A DNA stretch of 57,653 nucleotides from Gammaproteobacteria bacterium (GTDB lineage Bacteria > Pseudomonadota > Gammaproteobacteria > Nitrococcales > Nitrococcaceae), in assembly GCA_030433275.1 (NCBI GenBank), contig JAUILK010000020.1, positions 1-57,653 on the forward strand. Direction: 5' to 3'. A program made the position numbers and the translations under genes. Positions 1 to 6,625 of this stretch are shown here, piece after piece (position 1 is the stretch's first letter; every line of letters begins with the position of its first letter). The notes beneath the pieces are model-generated. The model saw only the letters and a list, made by a program, of their open reading frames with translations, did no database searches and had not been told where the DNA came from.

Positions 1-152
1 GTGTGGCTCTGACGGCTCTTGGCGACGACCCGGACTACGATACCAGTGTGGTCAGTATTTATACTCCGCGCAAGCCGATCGAAGAAGAGTCTGCCGAGGG
101 TGAGCAAGCCGCCGCTGTGCCGACCCTCGAGAGCGAGGCCGACAAAGGGTAG
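1..152 (+). CDS. rplY: 50S ribosomal protein L25 (Ctc/TL5 family), C-terminal fragment
   Basis: Partial gene running in from the left edge; the frame starts at base 3 and ends with TAG at 150-152. The visible 49 residues end the C-terminal beta domain of the L25/Ctc family, with the typical DDPDYD and VVSIYTPR stretches. These are followed by an acidic tail rich in Glu and Ala, which is common in the long Ctc form. L25 binds 5S rRNA in the large subunit. Its position directly upstream of pth and ychF is the usual gammaproteobacterial order, which supports the call. The 5' part, including the 5S-binding domain, lies outside the window. Confidence 0.85.
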   Translation, partial: VALTALGDDPDYDTSVVSIYTPRKPIEEESAEGEQAAAVPTLESEADKG

Positions 153-220
153 CGGAGGAGTCGTCTAGTGCGAGGACGGAAGCCTAATCACCGCAGGGTT
201 GAGGGAAGAGAGCATCGGTT

Positions 221-829
221 GTGGCGGATGTCGAACCTGGGGTGAGACTTATAATCGGGCTGGGAAATCCGGGGCCGCGCTATTCCAGAACCCGCCATAA
301 CGCAGGCTTTTGGTTACTGGATGAAATACTCCGACGGTTTGGCGGGTCATTTAGCACGCAGCGAAAGTTTCATGGCGATGTTGGCCGGGTTTGCATCGGC
401 AACGTCGAGTGTCATCTGCTCAAGCCGATGACCTACATGAATCACAGCGGCCTTGCTGTAGGGCAGTTCGTGCGTTACTACCGAGTGGAACTGCGGAGCA
501 TTCTGGTGGCCTACGATGACATCGATCTACCGCCCGGCATTACGCGCTTGAAACAGGGTGGGGGACACGGCGGCCACAATGGGCTACGCGATACGATCAA
601 TGTGCTTGGGACACGGGATTTCAACCGCTTGCGGATTGGGGTCGGGCATCCGGGGCACCGTGACGATGTGATCGGCTATGTTCTGTCGGCACCCAGCCGG
701 GAAGAGCAGGAGGGGATCGAAGTCGGGATCGCGGATGCTTGCGGAATACTGCCATTGTTGGTGGAAGGTGATTGGGGTCGGGCCTTTCAGTGTTTGCACT
801 CAGCGGTGCATACGCCAAAGGTTTCTTAG
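221..829 (+). CDS. pth: Peptidyl-tRNA hydrolase
   Basis: Releases the peptide from peptidyl-tRNAs that drop off the ribosome, so the tRNA can be recycled in the cytoplasm. The 202-residue product has the whole family signature: GLGNPG near residue 13, the catalytic histidine in TRHNAG (H26), the TYMN loop (M73), YDDIDLPPG with D99, and GGGHGGHNG with N120. These match E. coli H20, M67, D93 and N114 with a constant offset of 6. I use the GTG at 221, preceded by a purine-rich GGGAAGAG about 11 bases upstream; no better ATG precedes the conserved N-terminus. It lies between rplY and ychF and is probably cotranscribed with them. Confidence 0.97.
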   Translation: MADVEPGVRLIIGLGNPGPRYSRTRHNAGFWLLDEILRRFGGSFSTQRKFHGDVGRVCIGNVECHLLKPMTYMNHSGLAVGQFVRYYRVELRSILVAYDDIDLPPGITRLKQGGGHGGHNGLRDTINVLGTRDFNRLRIGVGHPGHRDDVIGYVLSAPSREEQEGIEVGIADACGILPLLVEGDWGRAFQCLHSAVHTPKVS

Positions 830-847
830 CTATGCGAGCAGGCCGAA

Positions 848-1939
848 ATGGGTTTTAATTGCGGAATTGTTGGTCTGCCCAATGTCGGCAAATCGACTTT
901 GTTCAACGCGCTTACCCGCAATCAGGTAGCTGCGGAGAACTATCCTTTTTGTACGATCGACCCGCATGTGGGCATCGTTCCAGTGCCGGATCCGCGTCTG
1001 GCGCAACTCGCCGAGATCGTGCAGCCGCAGAAAATCGTACCGACGGTGATGGAGTTCGTCGATATCGCGGGTTTGGTTGCAGGCGCTTCTAAAGGGGAAG
1101 GGCTCGGCAATCGATTTCTTGCTCATATCCGCGAGACTGATGCCGTCGCTCATGTCGTGCGCTGCTTCGAGGATGTGGATGTACACCATGTTTGTGGTCG
1201 GGTCGATCCGGTCGCGGACATCGAAACCCTGCAGACGGAGCTGATTCTGGCGGATTTGGAAAGCGTAGCCAAGGCGCTTGAGCGCTACCAACGTCGGGCC
1301 AAAGCGAATGATAAGCAGGCCATTGCCTATTGTGACTGGCTCGGGAAAATCGCTGAAGCTTTAAACGAGGGCACGCCCGTACGCGCTCAGAATTTGGGTA
1401 CAGCGATGCAGCCAATGCTTCAGGAACTGCATCTGTTGACCGCCAAGCCGATGTTGTACATCGCCAATGTCACAGAAGACGGCTTCGTCGATAACCCTCG
1501 TCTCGATGCCGTGCGCGAGATTGCCGCACAGGAGGACGCCGCCGTCACGCCGGTTTGTGCCGCCATAGAGGCGGAGCTTGCCCAACTCGATGACCGGGAG
1601 CAGGCGGGGTTCTTGGCCGAATACGGTCTTGAGGAGCCCGGACTCGATCGCGTCATCCGATCGGGTTACCGTCTCTTGGGATTGCAAACCTTCTTTACGG
1701 CCGGCCCCAAGGAAGTCCATGCCTGGACCGTCAAAGCGGGAGCGAGCGCGCCGCAGGCGGCCGGTCGTATCCATACCGACTTCGAGCGCGGCTTTATCCG
1801 TGCTGAGGTCGTCAACTTCGACGATTTCATCCGTTGCCGGGGCGAGCAAGGTGCTAAAGAGACGGGTCGGATGCGCTTGGAAGGCAAGGATTATCTAGTC
1901 GAGGAAGGCGATGTCATTCACTTCCGCTTCAATGTTTGA
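848..1939 (+). CDS. ychF: Redox-regulated ATPase YchF (Obg-like)
   Basis: Universally conserved P-loop protein of the Obg family that binds ATP rather than GTP and associates with ribosomes. In E. coli it negatively affects the oxidative stress response. The 363-residue length is standard. The G1 loop is GLPNVGKST near residue 9, the DIAG G3 motif follows, and the G4 position reads NVTE instead of NKxD, the feature that gives ATP specificity in YchF. The last 80 or so residues form the TGS domain. The gene starts 18 bases after pth stops, so the pair is very likely an operon, as in many gammaproteobacteria. Confidence 0.97.
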   Translation: MGFNCGIVGLPNVGKSTLFNALTRNQVAAENYPFCTIDPHVGIVPVPDPRLAQLAEIVQPQKIVPTVMEFVDIAGLVAGASKGEGLGNRFLAHIRETDAVAHVVRCFEDVDVHHVCGRVDPVADIETLQTELILADLESVAKALERYQRRAKANDKQAIAYCDWLGKIAEALNEGTPVRAQNLGTAMQPMLQELHLLTAKPMLYIANVTEDGFVDNPRLDAVREIAAQEDAAVTPVCAAIEAELAQLDDREQAGFLAEYGLEEPGLDRVIRSGYRLLGLQTFFTAGPKEVHAWTVKAGASAPQAAGRIHTDFERGFIRAEVVNFDDFIRCRGEQGAKETGRMRLEGKDYLVEEGDVIHFRFNV

Positions 1940-2014
1940 TACGCCAATATCATCGCTTTGGTGAAGACAGCGCGATCATCGCTATACCTGCCAACGCGGT
2001 TGCGTAAGTCAGCC

Positions 2015-2043
2015 TTGACAGTACAGCGAGTCACCAGGAAAAT
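2015..2043 (+). promoter_or_regulatory. Candidate sigma-70 promoter of tRNA-Met
   Basis: A perfect -35 hexamer TTGACA (2015-2020) is followed after 17 bases by GAAAAT (2038-2043) as a -10-like element, then a C-run and the mature tRNA start at 2069. Position and spacing suit a tRNA promoter, but the -10 is weak. Confidence 0.5.
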
Positions 2044-2068
2044 CCCCTGTTTACCTGCCGGAATGCAT

Positions 2069-2145
2069 GGCTACGTAGCTCAGCTGGTTAGAGCACCACA
2101 CTCATAATGTGGGAGTCGGTGGTTCGAATCCACCCGTAGCCACCA
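2069..2145 (+). tRNA. tRNA-Met (elongator), anticodon CAT
   Basis: A complete 77-base cloverleaf. The acceptor stem GGCTACG (2069-2075) pairs with CGTAGCC (2135-2141), followed by discriminator A and an encoded CCA (2143-2145). The anticodon stem CCACA/TGTGG encloses a loop with CAT at 2103-2105, and the T arm contains GGTTCGAATCC. The sequence is close to the E. coli elongator tRNA-Met and lacks initiator features such as a mismatched first pair and three G-C pairs in the anticodon stem. CAT could also be tRNA-Ile decoding AUA, but body similarity favours methionine. The gene sits at the edge of a decayed integrated element, for which it probably served as attachment site. Confidence 0.95.
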
Positions 2146-2167
2146 AATCACCGTTTCATGAAGTGCT

Positions 2168-2204
2168 AACCCGTCCCAAACTCTTGTATAGGCGGGGTTT
2201 TTAT
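2168..2204 (+). terminator. Probable Rho-independent terminator after tRNA-Met
   Basis: An AACCC-type left arm (from 2168) can pair with the GGGGTT right arm (about 2194-2199), with a bulge near the base, followed by TTTTTAT. It lies about 25 bases after the tRNA CCA end, where a tRNA terminator is expected. Confidence 0.5.
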
Positions 2205-2229
2205 GTCTGCTGCCTCCTATACAGTTCCA

Positions 2230-2303
2230 TACCGTTTCATAAAATACCGCTATTCTTGACGGTACATATGGCGGTATGTGGCACTTCGGCATAGGAGATA
2301 CCG
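2230..2303. repeat. Cluster of TACCG/CGGTA pentamers upstream of integrase remnant
   Basis: The pentamer TACCG occurs at 2230, 2245 and 2299, and its reverse complement CGGTA at 2260 and 2272. The first three steps are 15 bases apart, and ATACCGC/GCGGTAT forms an inverted repeat around 2244-2277. Upstream regions of P4-type integrase genes often carry such repeated short motifs, so these may be old integrase arm sites or an autoregulatory operator. That role is inference; the repeats themselves are visible. Confidence 0.45.
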
Positions 2304-2305
2304 TC

Positions 2306-2465
2306 ATGCCGCTATCGGCGATCCAAGTAAGCAAGGCGACGCCCGGCGATAAACCCTACAAGCTCACTGATGGCAGTGGGTTATACCTGCTGGTGAAGCC
2401 GGACGGTGGGCGTTACTGGAGATTGGATTACCGGGTTTTTGGTAAGCGCAAGACATTGGCGCTAA
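2306..2465 (+). pseudogene. P4-type tyrosine integrase, N-terminal remnant (DUF4102)
   Basis: An ATG at 2306, preceded by AGGAGA (2293-2298), opens about 53 codons that match the N-terminal arm-binding DUF4102 domain of P4-type integrases. Diagnostic stretches are PGDKPYKLTDGSGLYLLV and GKRKTLAL. The similarity stops at about 2462, where the reading frame passes into IS3-family sequence, so the catalytic domain is completely absent. The gene begins 160 bases downstream of the tRNA-Met 3' end, in the orientation usual for elements that integrate into tRNA genes. It is the surviving end of a genomic island or prophage that has otherwise been lost. Confidence 0.8.
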
Positions 2466-2790
2466 AGGGTGTGGCGGGTGTGCTGCGCAACGAAGCTCAA
2501 CTGGCGGCGTCGTTTCAAACGCCGTTACCGGCCGGAGGCGCCAGCGGCGCTTTTGCAACCCATTCGCTCCAATCAGGCCTGGTTTTCGGACTTCATGAGC
2601 GATGCACTCTACGACGGGTGAGTCTTTCGCACCTGCAACGTGATCAATGACTACAATCGCGAGATGCTGCGCATCGAGGTCGATATCTCCTTGACCGGCG
2701 CGCGGATCACCCGGGTACTTGAGCAACTGGTGCAGGGGCGTGGGCGTCCGGAGCGTTTGCGTGTCGATCGTGGCCCGGAATTCAATCGCG
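2466..2790 (+). pseudogene. IS3-family transposase OrfB fragment (decayed)
   Basis: In the frame that includes 2466, the translation resembles the middle of an IS3-family OrfB (DDE integrase core, rve domain). It starts with RVWRVCCATKLNWRRR, continues with QAWFSDFMSDALYDG, then VFRTCNVINDYNRE, IEVDISL, and ends in the RVDRGPEFN motif that holds the second catalytic aspartate and flanking glycine. An in-frame TGA at 2619-2621 replaces what is normally an Arg codon in DGRVFR. Both ends are missing: it fuses to the integrase remnant at about 2465, and similarity ends near 2790. No terminal inverted repeats are visible. The product cannot be active. Confidence 0.78.
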
Positions 2791-2998
2791 CGCTAGCCGG
2801 TAGCTCAGCTCATAGCAAACCCAGTCGTGAATCGGTGACTGGCCGCAGTCTGTTTGACCCCTCCTGCTAAAGAACACGTCCTGTCGGTCGTTATCCCATT
2901 CGAGAGCATGGAGCGCAGCAATGGAATTCCCTCTTGAGTGGTATGTCTGGTTGGTTTTGTTCCCACGGGTGGGGACTGGATGAGCAGCTAACGTGGAC

Positions 2999-3313
2999 AT
3001 GGAGATGCCAATCCCAGCTAAAACCGGAAGCCAGGATAAGGGGTCCGTGGTCATTACCTTGTTGCCGGAACAGACCATCCGCGGTGTCAAACTTTTACAT
3101 GCCGAACTCTGCGTTGCCTTGAAAGGCGCGACCCGTGTCCGGCTCGCCGCGGCTGAGGTCACGCACGTCGATACAGCGACACTGCAATTGCTCTGTGCGT
3201 TCATATTGGAGAGCCGGCAACGCGGGGTCGAGGTGGAGTGGGACACCCCCTCAGAGGCATTGTCGTCAGCGGCTCGATTATTGGGTGTCAGCGAGGTGCT
3301 GGTGCTGGAGTAA
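2999..3313 (+). CDS. STAS-domain protein of the chemotaxis cluster
   Basis: A 104-residue single-domain protein of the STAS fold (anti-sigma-factor-antagonist/MlaB type). The signature is in the middle: VTHVDTATLQLLCAFI, which aligns with the VDTAGLQLL helix start of small STAS proteins found at the head of chemotaxis operons. Where anti-sigma antagonists have a phosphorylatable Ser, this protein has Thr-Ala-Thr. The first plausible start is ATG 2999; GTG 2993 and ATG 3005 are in frame and close, and no strong ribosome site distinguishes them. It precedes the CheY-like gene by 41 bases, so it is probably the first gene of the operon. Its partner is not evident; a link to CheA or to pole organisation is inference. 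Confidence 0.75.
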   Translation: MEMPIPAKTGSQDKGSVVITLLPEQTIRGVKLLHAELCVALKGATRVRLAAAEVTHVDTATLQLLCAFILESRQRGVEVEWDTPSEALSSAARLLGVSEVLVLE

Positions 3314-3354
3314 CTCTTTTGTCGCTCGCTGATTGCGAGTCGTAAGTGGAGGCT

Positions 3355-3723
3355 ATGGCAAACATTCTAGCGGTGGACGATTCGGCTTCGATCCGCGCCA
3401 TGGTGGCCATGGCGCTGCGTGGGGCTGGGCACGAAGTTATGATGGCGTGCGATGGGGTGACAGCGCTCGAACTGGCTAAGCAGAGCTGGGATCTGGTGTT
3501 GGCGGACGTGAACATGCCGAACATGGACGGTATTTCATTGATCCGGGAGCTGCGCGCCAGGCCGGAGGGTCGTTTCATACCAATACTAATGTTGACCACT
3601 GAGACATCTATAGAGCGTAAACGAGCGGGGCGCGAGGCGGGTGCTACGGGTTGGATTATCAAGCCTTTCGACCCTGACCAACTCATAACAATTGTTGAGC
3701 GGGTAATCGGACTGGAGCTATGA
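3355..3723 (+). CDS. cheY: CheY-like chemotaxis response regulator
   Basis: A single receiver domain of 122 residues with no output domain. The acidic pair is D8-D9, the phosphoacceptor D51 lies in ADVNMPNMDG, the conserved Thr is in LTTETS (T81 or T82), and the switch lysine K103 is in IIKPF. ATG 3355 is chosen because GTGGAGG lies just upstream. It gives the usual MANILAVDDS start, whereas the GTG at 3346 would add three residues and lose the ribosome site. It overlaps the CheA start by four bases (ATGA), implying translational coupling. In this arrangement CheA phosphorylates it and it acts on the flagellar motor or as a phosphate sink; which one is not visible. Confidence 0.93.
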   Translation: MANILAVDDSASIRAMVAMALRGAGHEVMMACDGVTALELAKQSWDLVLADVNMPNMDGISLIRELRARPEGRFIPILMLTTETSIERKRAGREAGATGWIIKPFDPDQLITIVERVIGLEL

Positions 3724-5762
3724 GTCTCGATTTGACCCAATTCCACGTAACTTTCTTTGAGGAGAGTTTCGAAGCGCTCGATGGTATGGAGTTTGCCTTG
3801 CTCAGACTTAGCGCTGGCGAGCCCGATGCGGAACTTATCCACACGATTTTCCGGGCGGCTCATTGCATCAAGGGAGGGGCGGCAATTTTCGGGTTTGCCG
3901 AGATCGCTTCGTTTACACATACGTTGGAAACCTACCTGGATGCCCTTCGTGGTGGTTATCTAATAGTAAATCAATTGGGTATCGACTTGCTGCTGAAGTC
4001 GGTCGATTTGCTGCGGTCCACGCTGACTAGCGTGCGGCAGGGCAATACCGTCGATCAGCATCCGGTGGCTGCGTTGCAATCCGATCTGGAGCGGTTGTCG
4101 CAGGTGGTGGATCCGCCGGATAGTGGCGTCGGCGAGCCGGTTCACTATGGGGCGGGTGCGGTCGTTGCGAGACCCGGCGGCGATGTCGCTCGCCACGCCA
4201 AGCTTTTGCCGGGCGGCTGGCACATCGATTTCAAACCGCACCGCACGTTGTTGCAGCAAGGTAATGAGCCGCTCTGCATGTTCGGTGAGCTGCAGCGACT
4301 CGGTGCACTGCAGCCGCGTGTGGATATCGGTAATCTGCCCCTCTTAAACCTTATGAACCCCGAGCTTTGCTATCTAGCCTGGGACTTGCGCGTGCATGGT
4401 GAGGTGGTTCGAGCCGATGTAGAGGAGATCTTTGAGTGGGTGGCGGATGACTGTGAGGTGCTTATTCGGGCGCTTGCCTCAGTCGCTGAGTTACCGTTGC
4501 CAAATCAACCGGTTCCAGCGCTGTGTCCCGAGCGCGCTATTGACCTCACTGCGCCCCAGCAGACAAATATTACGCAGATTTGGTACGGCGAGAGCGGTTC
4601 GATTCGGGTCAGCATTGAGAAAATCGATGAGCTGATCAATCGGGTCGGCGAATTAGTGATAACTCAGTCGATGCTCCACGAGTTAGGTGGCAGCGGCACT
4701 CCCGAAGTGAGCCGGCTCCAAATCGGTCTAGAGCGGCTCGAACGCAATACCCGTGAGCTGCAAGAGAGCGTTATGCGGATGCGCATGTTGCCGGTCAACA
4801 CCGTGTTCAGCCGCCTTCCCAGAGTGGTGCGCGATCTTGGTCGCAAAATGGACAAACAGGTGGAACTCACGCTCTCAGGGGGGCAGACCGAACTCGATAA
4901 GAACGTGCTGGAGAAGATCGGAGATCCGTTGGTGCATTTGCTGAGGAATGCTATTGACCATGGTATCGAAAAGCCTTCGATGCGGCGCCAGCTCGGCAAG
5001 CTGGAAACTGGGCACCTTAGGCTCGCTGCCGCTTATAAGGGCGGACGGATCAATATTCGTTTGAGTGACGATGGAGCAGGACTCGACCGTGAGAAGATCC
5101 TCGCCCGGGCGCGATCCGATGGCCTTGTCCAGAATGAAGAGATCAGTGATGCAGCTATTTATGATCTCATTTTCCATCCTGGCTTGTCCACCGCCGAGCA
5201 GACGACGGAGCTGTCCGGGCGCGGCGTGGGCATGGATGTGGTACGTAAGAATATCCGGGCGCTTGGTGGCTCGGTCGAAGTCAGCAGTGAACGGGGCCGG
5301 GGTACTACGTTCAGTATTGTGTTGCCGTTGACGCTGGCGATCATGGATGGCCAGTCGGTCGTCCTTGGTGATGAGAATTACATCATTCCGCTCGTCTCAA
5401 TCGTTGAGTCGTTACAGCCAAGGGCCGGTTTAGTCGGCCATGGGAGCAACTGCGGCGAGCTTCTTTTATTTCGTGACGAATATGTGCCGATTCTTCGTCT
5501 CGACGAACTCTTCGGTACCCGCATTCAGAGCCGATCCCCAAGCGACGGTTTGATTGTCATTGTCGAGAGTGATGAGCGCCGGATCGGCATTGTCGTCGAT
5601 GACTTGCTTGGTCAACAGCAGATCGTCCTCAAATCGCTAGAGGAGAATTACCGAAAAGTGAAGGGTATTTCGGGCGCCACCATCCTGGGAGGTGGTTCGG
5701 TCGCCTTGATTCTGGATGTCCCGGAGCTGATGCGTATTGCGCAGGAACGCGGGGCCGCCTGA
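3720..5762 (+). CDS. cheA: Chemotaxis histidine kinase CheA
   Basis: Autophosphorylates in response to receptors and passes phosphate to CheY and CheB. The 680-residue protein has an N-terminal HPt domain with the phosphorylated histidine H48 in RAAHCIKGG (a Cys replaces the more usual Ser). A P2-like linker region follows to about residue 290. The dimerisation helix pair starts near 300 (IDELINRVGELVITQ). The HATPase domain has its N box LLRNAIDHGIE near 407 and the G box GRGVGMDVV near 500, and a CheW-like domain runs from about 540 to the end. It is translationally coupled to the CheY-like gene by ATGA. All catalytic motifs are intact. Confidence 0.97.
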   Translation: MSLDLTQFHVTFFEESFEALDGMEFALLRLSAGEPDAELIHTIFRAAHCIKGGAAIFGFAEIASFTHTLETYLDALRGGYLIVNQLGIDLLLKSVDLLRSTLTSVRQGNTVDQHPVAALQSDLERLSQVVDPPDSGVGEPVHYGAGAVVARPGGDVARHAKLLPGGWHIDFKPHRTLLQQGNEPLCMFGELQRLGALQPRVDIGNLPLLNLMNPELCYLAWDLRVHGEVVRADVEEIFEWVADDCEVLIRALASVAELPLPNQPVPALCPERAIDLTAPQQTNITQIWYGESGSIRVSIEKIDELINRVGELVITQSMLHELGGSGTPEVSRLQIGLERLERNTRELQESVMRMRMLPVNTVFSRLPRVVRDLGRKMDKQVELTLSGGQTELDKNVLEKIGDPLVHLLRNAIDHGIEKPSMRRQLGKLETGHLRLAAAYKGGRINIRLSDDGAGLDREKILARARSDGLVQNEEISDAAIYDLIFHPGLSTAEQTTELSGRGVGMDVVRKNIRALGGSVEVSSERGRGTTFSIVLPLTLAIMDGQSVVLGDENYIIPLVSIVESLQPRAGLVGHGSNCGELLLFRDEYVPILRLDELFGTRIQSRSPSDGLIVIVESDERRIGIVVDDLLGQQQIVLKSLEENYRKVKGISGATILGGGSVALILDVPELMRIAQERGAA

Positions 5763-5802
5763 TCGGCCGCGTATGGTTTTTGGTGGATATTGGGGAAATA
5801 CC

Positions 5803-6342
5803 ATGCAGACGCACACTGAGGAGCGAACGACCACAGCGGAACCAGCCACTGCAACGCCAGGGAAGAGCTCGCAGTACCTCACGTTCGTACTGGCCGACGA
5901 ACATTATGCCGTGGAGATCCTTCGCGTGCGAGAGATTCGGGGCTGGTCACCGGTGACTCGACTTCCGCAATCTCCTGCTTTCCTGCTGGGGGTTTTGAAT
6001 CTCAGAGGCTCCATCGTGCCGATCATTGACTTGAGGGTGCGTCTGAGCCTGGAGTCGGTGGCGTATACCTCCGTCACTGTCACCATTGTGTTGGCGGTGG
6101 AATCATCCCGTGGCAAGCGCAATTTCGGCATCGTCGTCGACGGTGTATCGGATGTGTTGGAAGTGTCGCCTTCAGATATCCAGGTACCACCGGAAATAGG
6201 CAAAGGCGTGAATCCGGAATTCATCACTGGGCTCGCTGCCGTTGCGGACAAGATGTTGATGTTGCTCGATATTGATCAGTTGTTGAATGAAAAGGAGCTT
6301 TCTGCGGTTGTGGAACGTTCTGAAGCTGCTGTGGGGTCTTGA
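5803..6342 (+). CDS. cheW: Chemotaxis coupling protein CheW
   Basis: Adaptor that docks CheA onto receptors at the cell pole. The 179 residues are one CheW-like domain: YLTFVLADEHYAVEI starts the first beta sheet, followed by the conserved VTRLPQSPAFLLGVLNLRG and PIIDLR segments. The region GIVVDGVSDVLEV and a C-terminal DIDQLLN complete the fold. I place the start at ATG 5803, behind a TGGGGAA stretch; an in-frame upstream codon at 5737 would lie inside cheA and adds a region without similarity. It begins 40 bases after cheA and is presumably in the same transcript. About 280 bases follow before the receptor gene, holding a FliA-type promoter. Confidence 0.95.
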   Translation: MQTHTEERTTTAEPATATPGKSSQYLTFVLADEHYAVEILRVREIRGWSPVTRLPQSPAFLLGVLNLRGSIVPIIDLRVRLSLESVAYTSVTVTIVLAVESSRGKRNFGIVVDGVSDVLEVSPSDIQVPPEIGKGVNPEFITGLAAVADKMLMLLDIDQLLNEKELSAVVERSEAAVGS

Positions 6343-6403
6343 CCGCGGCGAGTTGATCGATGGAAGGGCGGCGCGCGCATCGCGCCAAAATCGATCTAAA
6401 TCG

Positions 6404-6430
6404 TCAAGTTTGATTAAAGTATTCCGATAA
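6404..6430 (+). promoter_or_regulatory. FliA (sigma-28) promoter for the receptor gene
   Basis: TCAAGTTT (6404-6411), exactly 11 bases, then TCCGATAA (6423-6430). The FliA consensus is TAAAGTTT, 11 bases, GCCGATAA; only two of sixteen positions differ. It points at the receptor gene 196 bases downstream, in the only sizeable gap of the chemotaxis cluster. It predicts that the receptor, and perhaps cheR-cheD-cheB, are expressed with late flagellar genes. Confidence 0.75.
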
Positions 6431-6625
6431 CAAATTAACGAATAGAGGGCGAATCTGGGGTGCCGGTAGTCCGAGTCATTGGAACAACTTTATCTGCGGG
6501 GTCGGATGCAGCTGAAGTTGAGAAGTGGTTTGAGTGGTTATCTGAGCCTGTGGTCTCGAAATCAGATCAAGCTACGACGGCAGGGCCGCCACAGATGGAG
6601 TTGAGCGTTCCAAAAGGAGTTGGCG

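Noticed and set aside
2080-2334. Minus-strand open frame across tRNA-Met
   Set aside because: It runs through a complete tRNA and the integrase leader; frames over tRNAs are a usual false call.
2869-2894. FliA-like promoter before the STAS gene
   Set aside because: TAAAGAAC and GTCGTTAT match only about ten of sixteen positions and the spacer is ten, not eleven; too weak next to the clear site at 6404.
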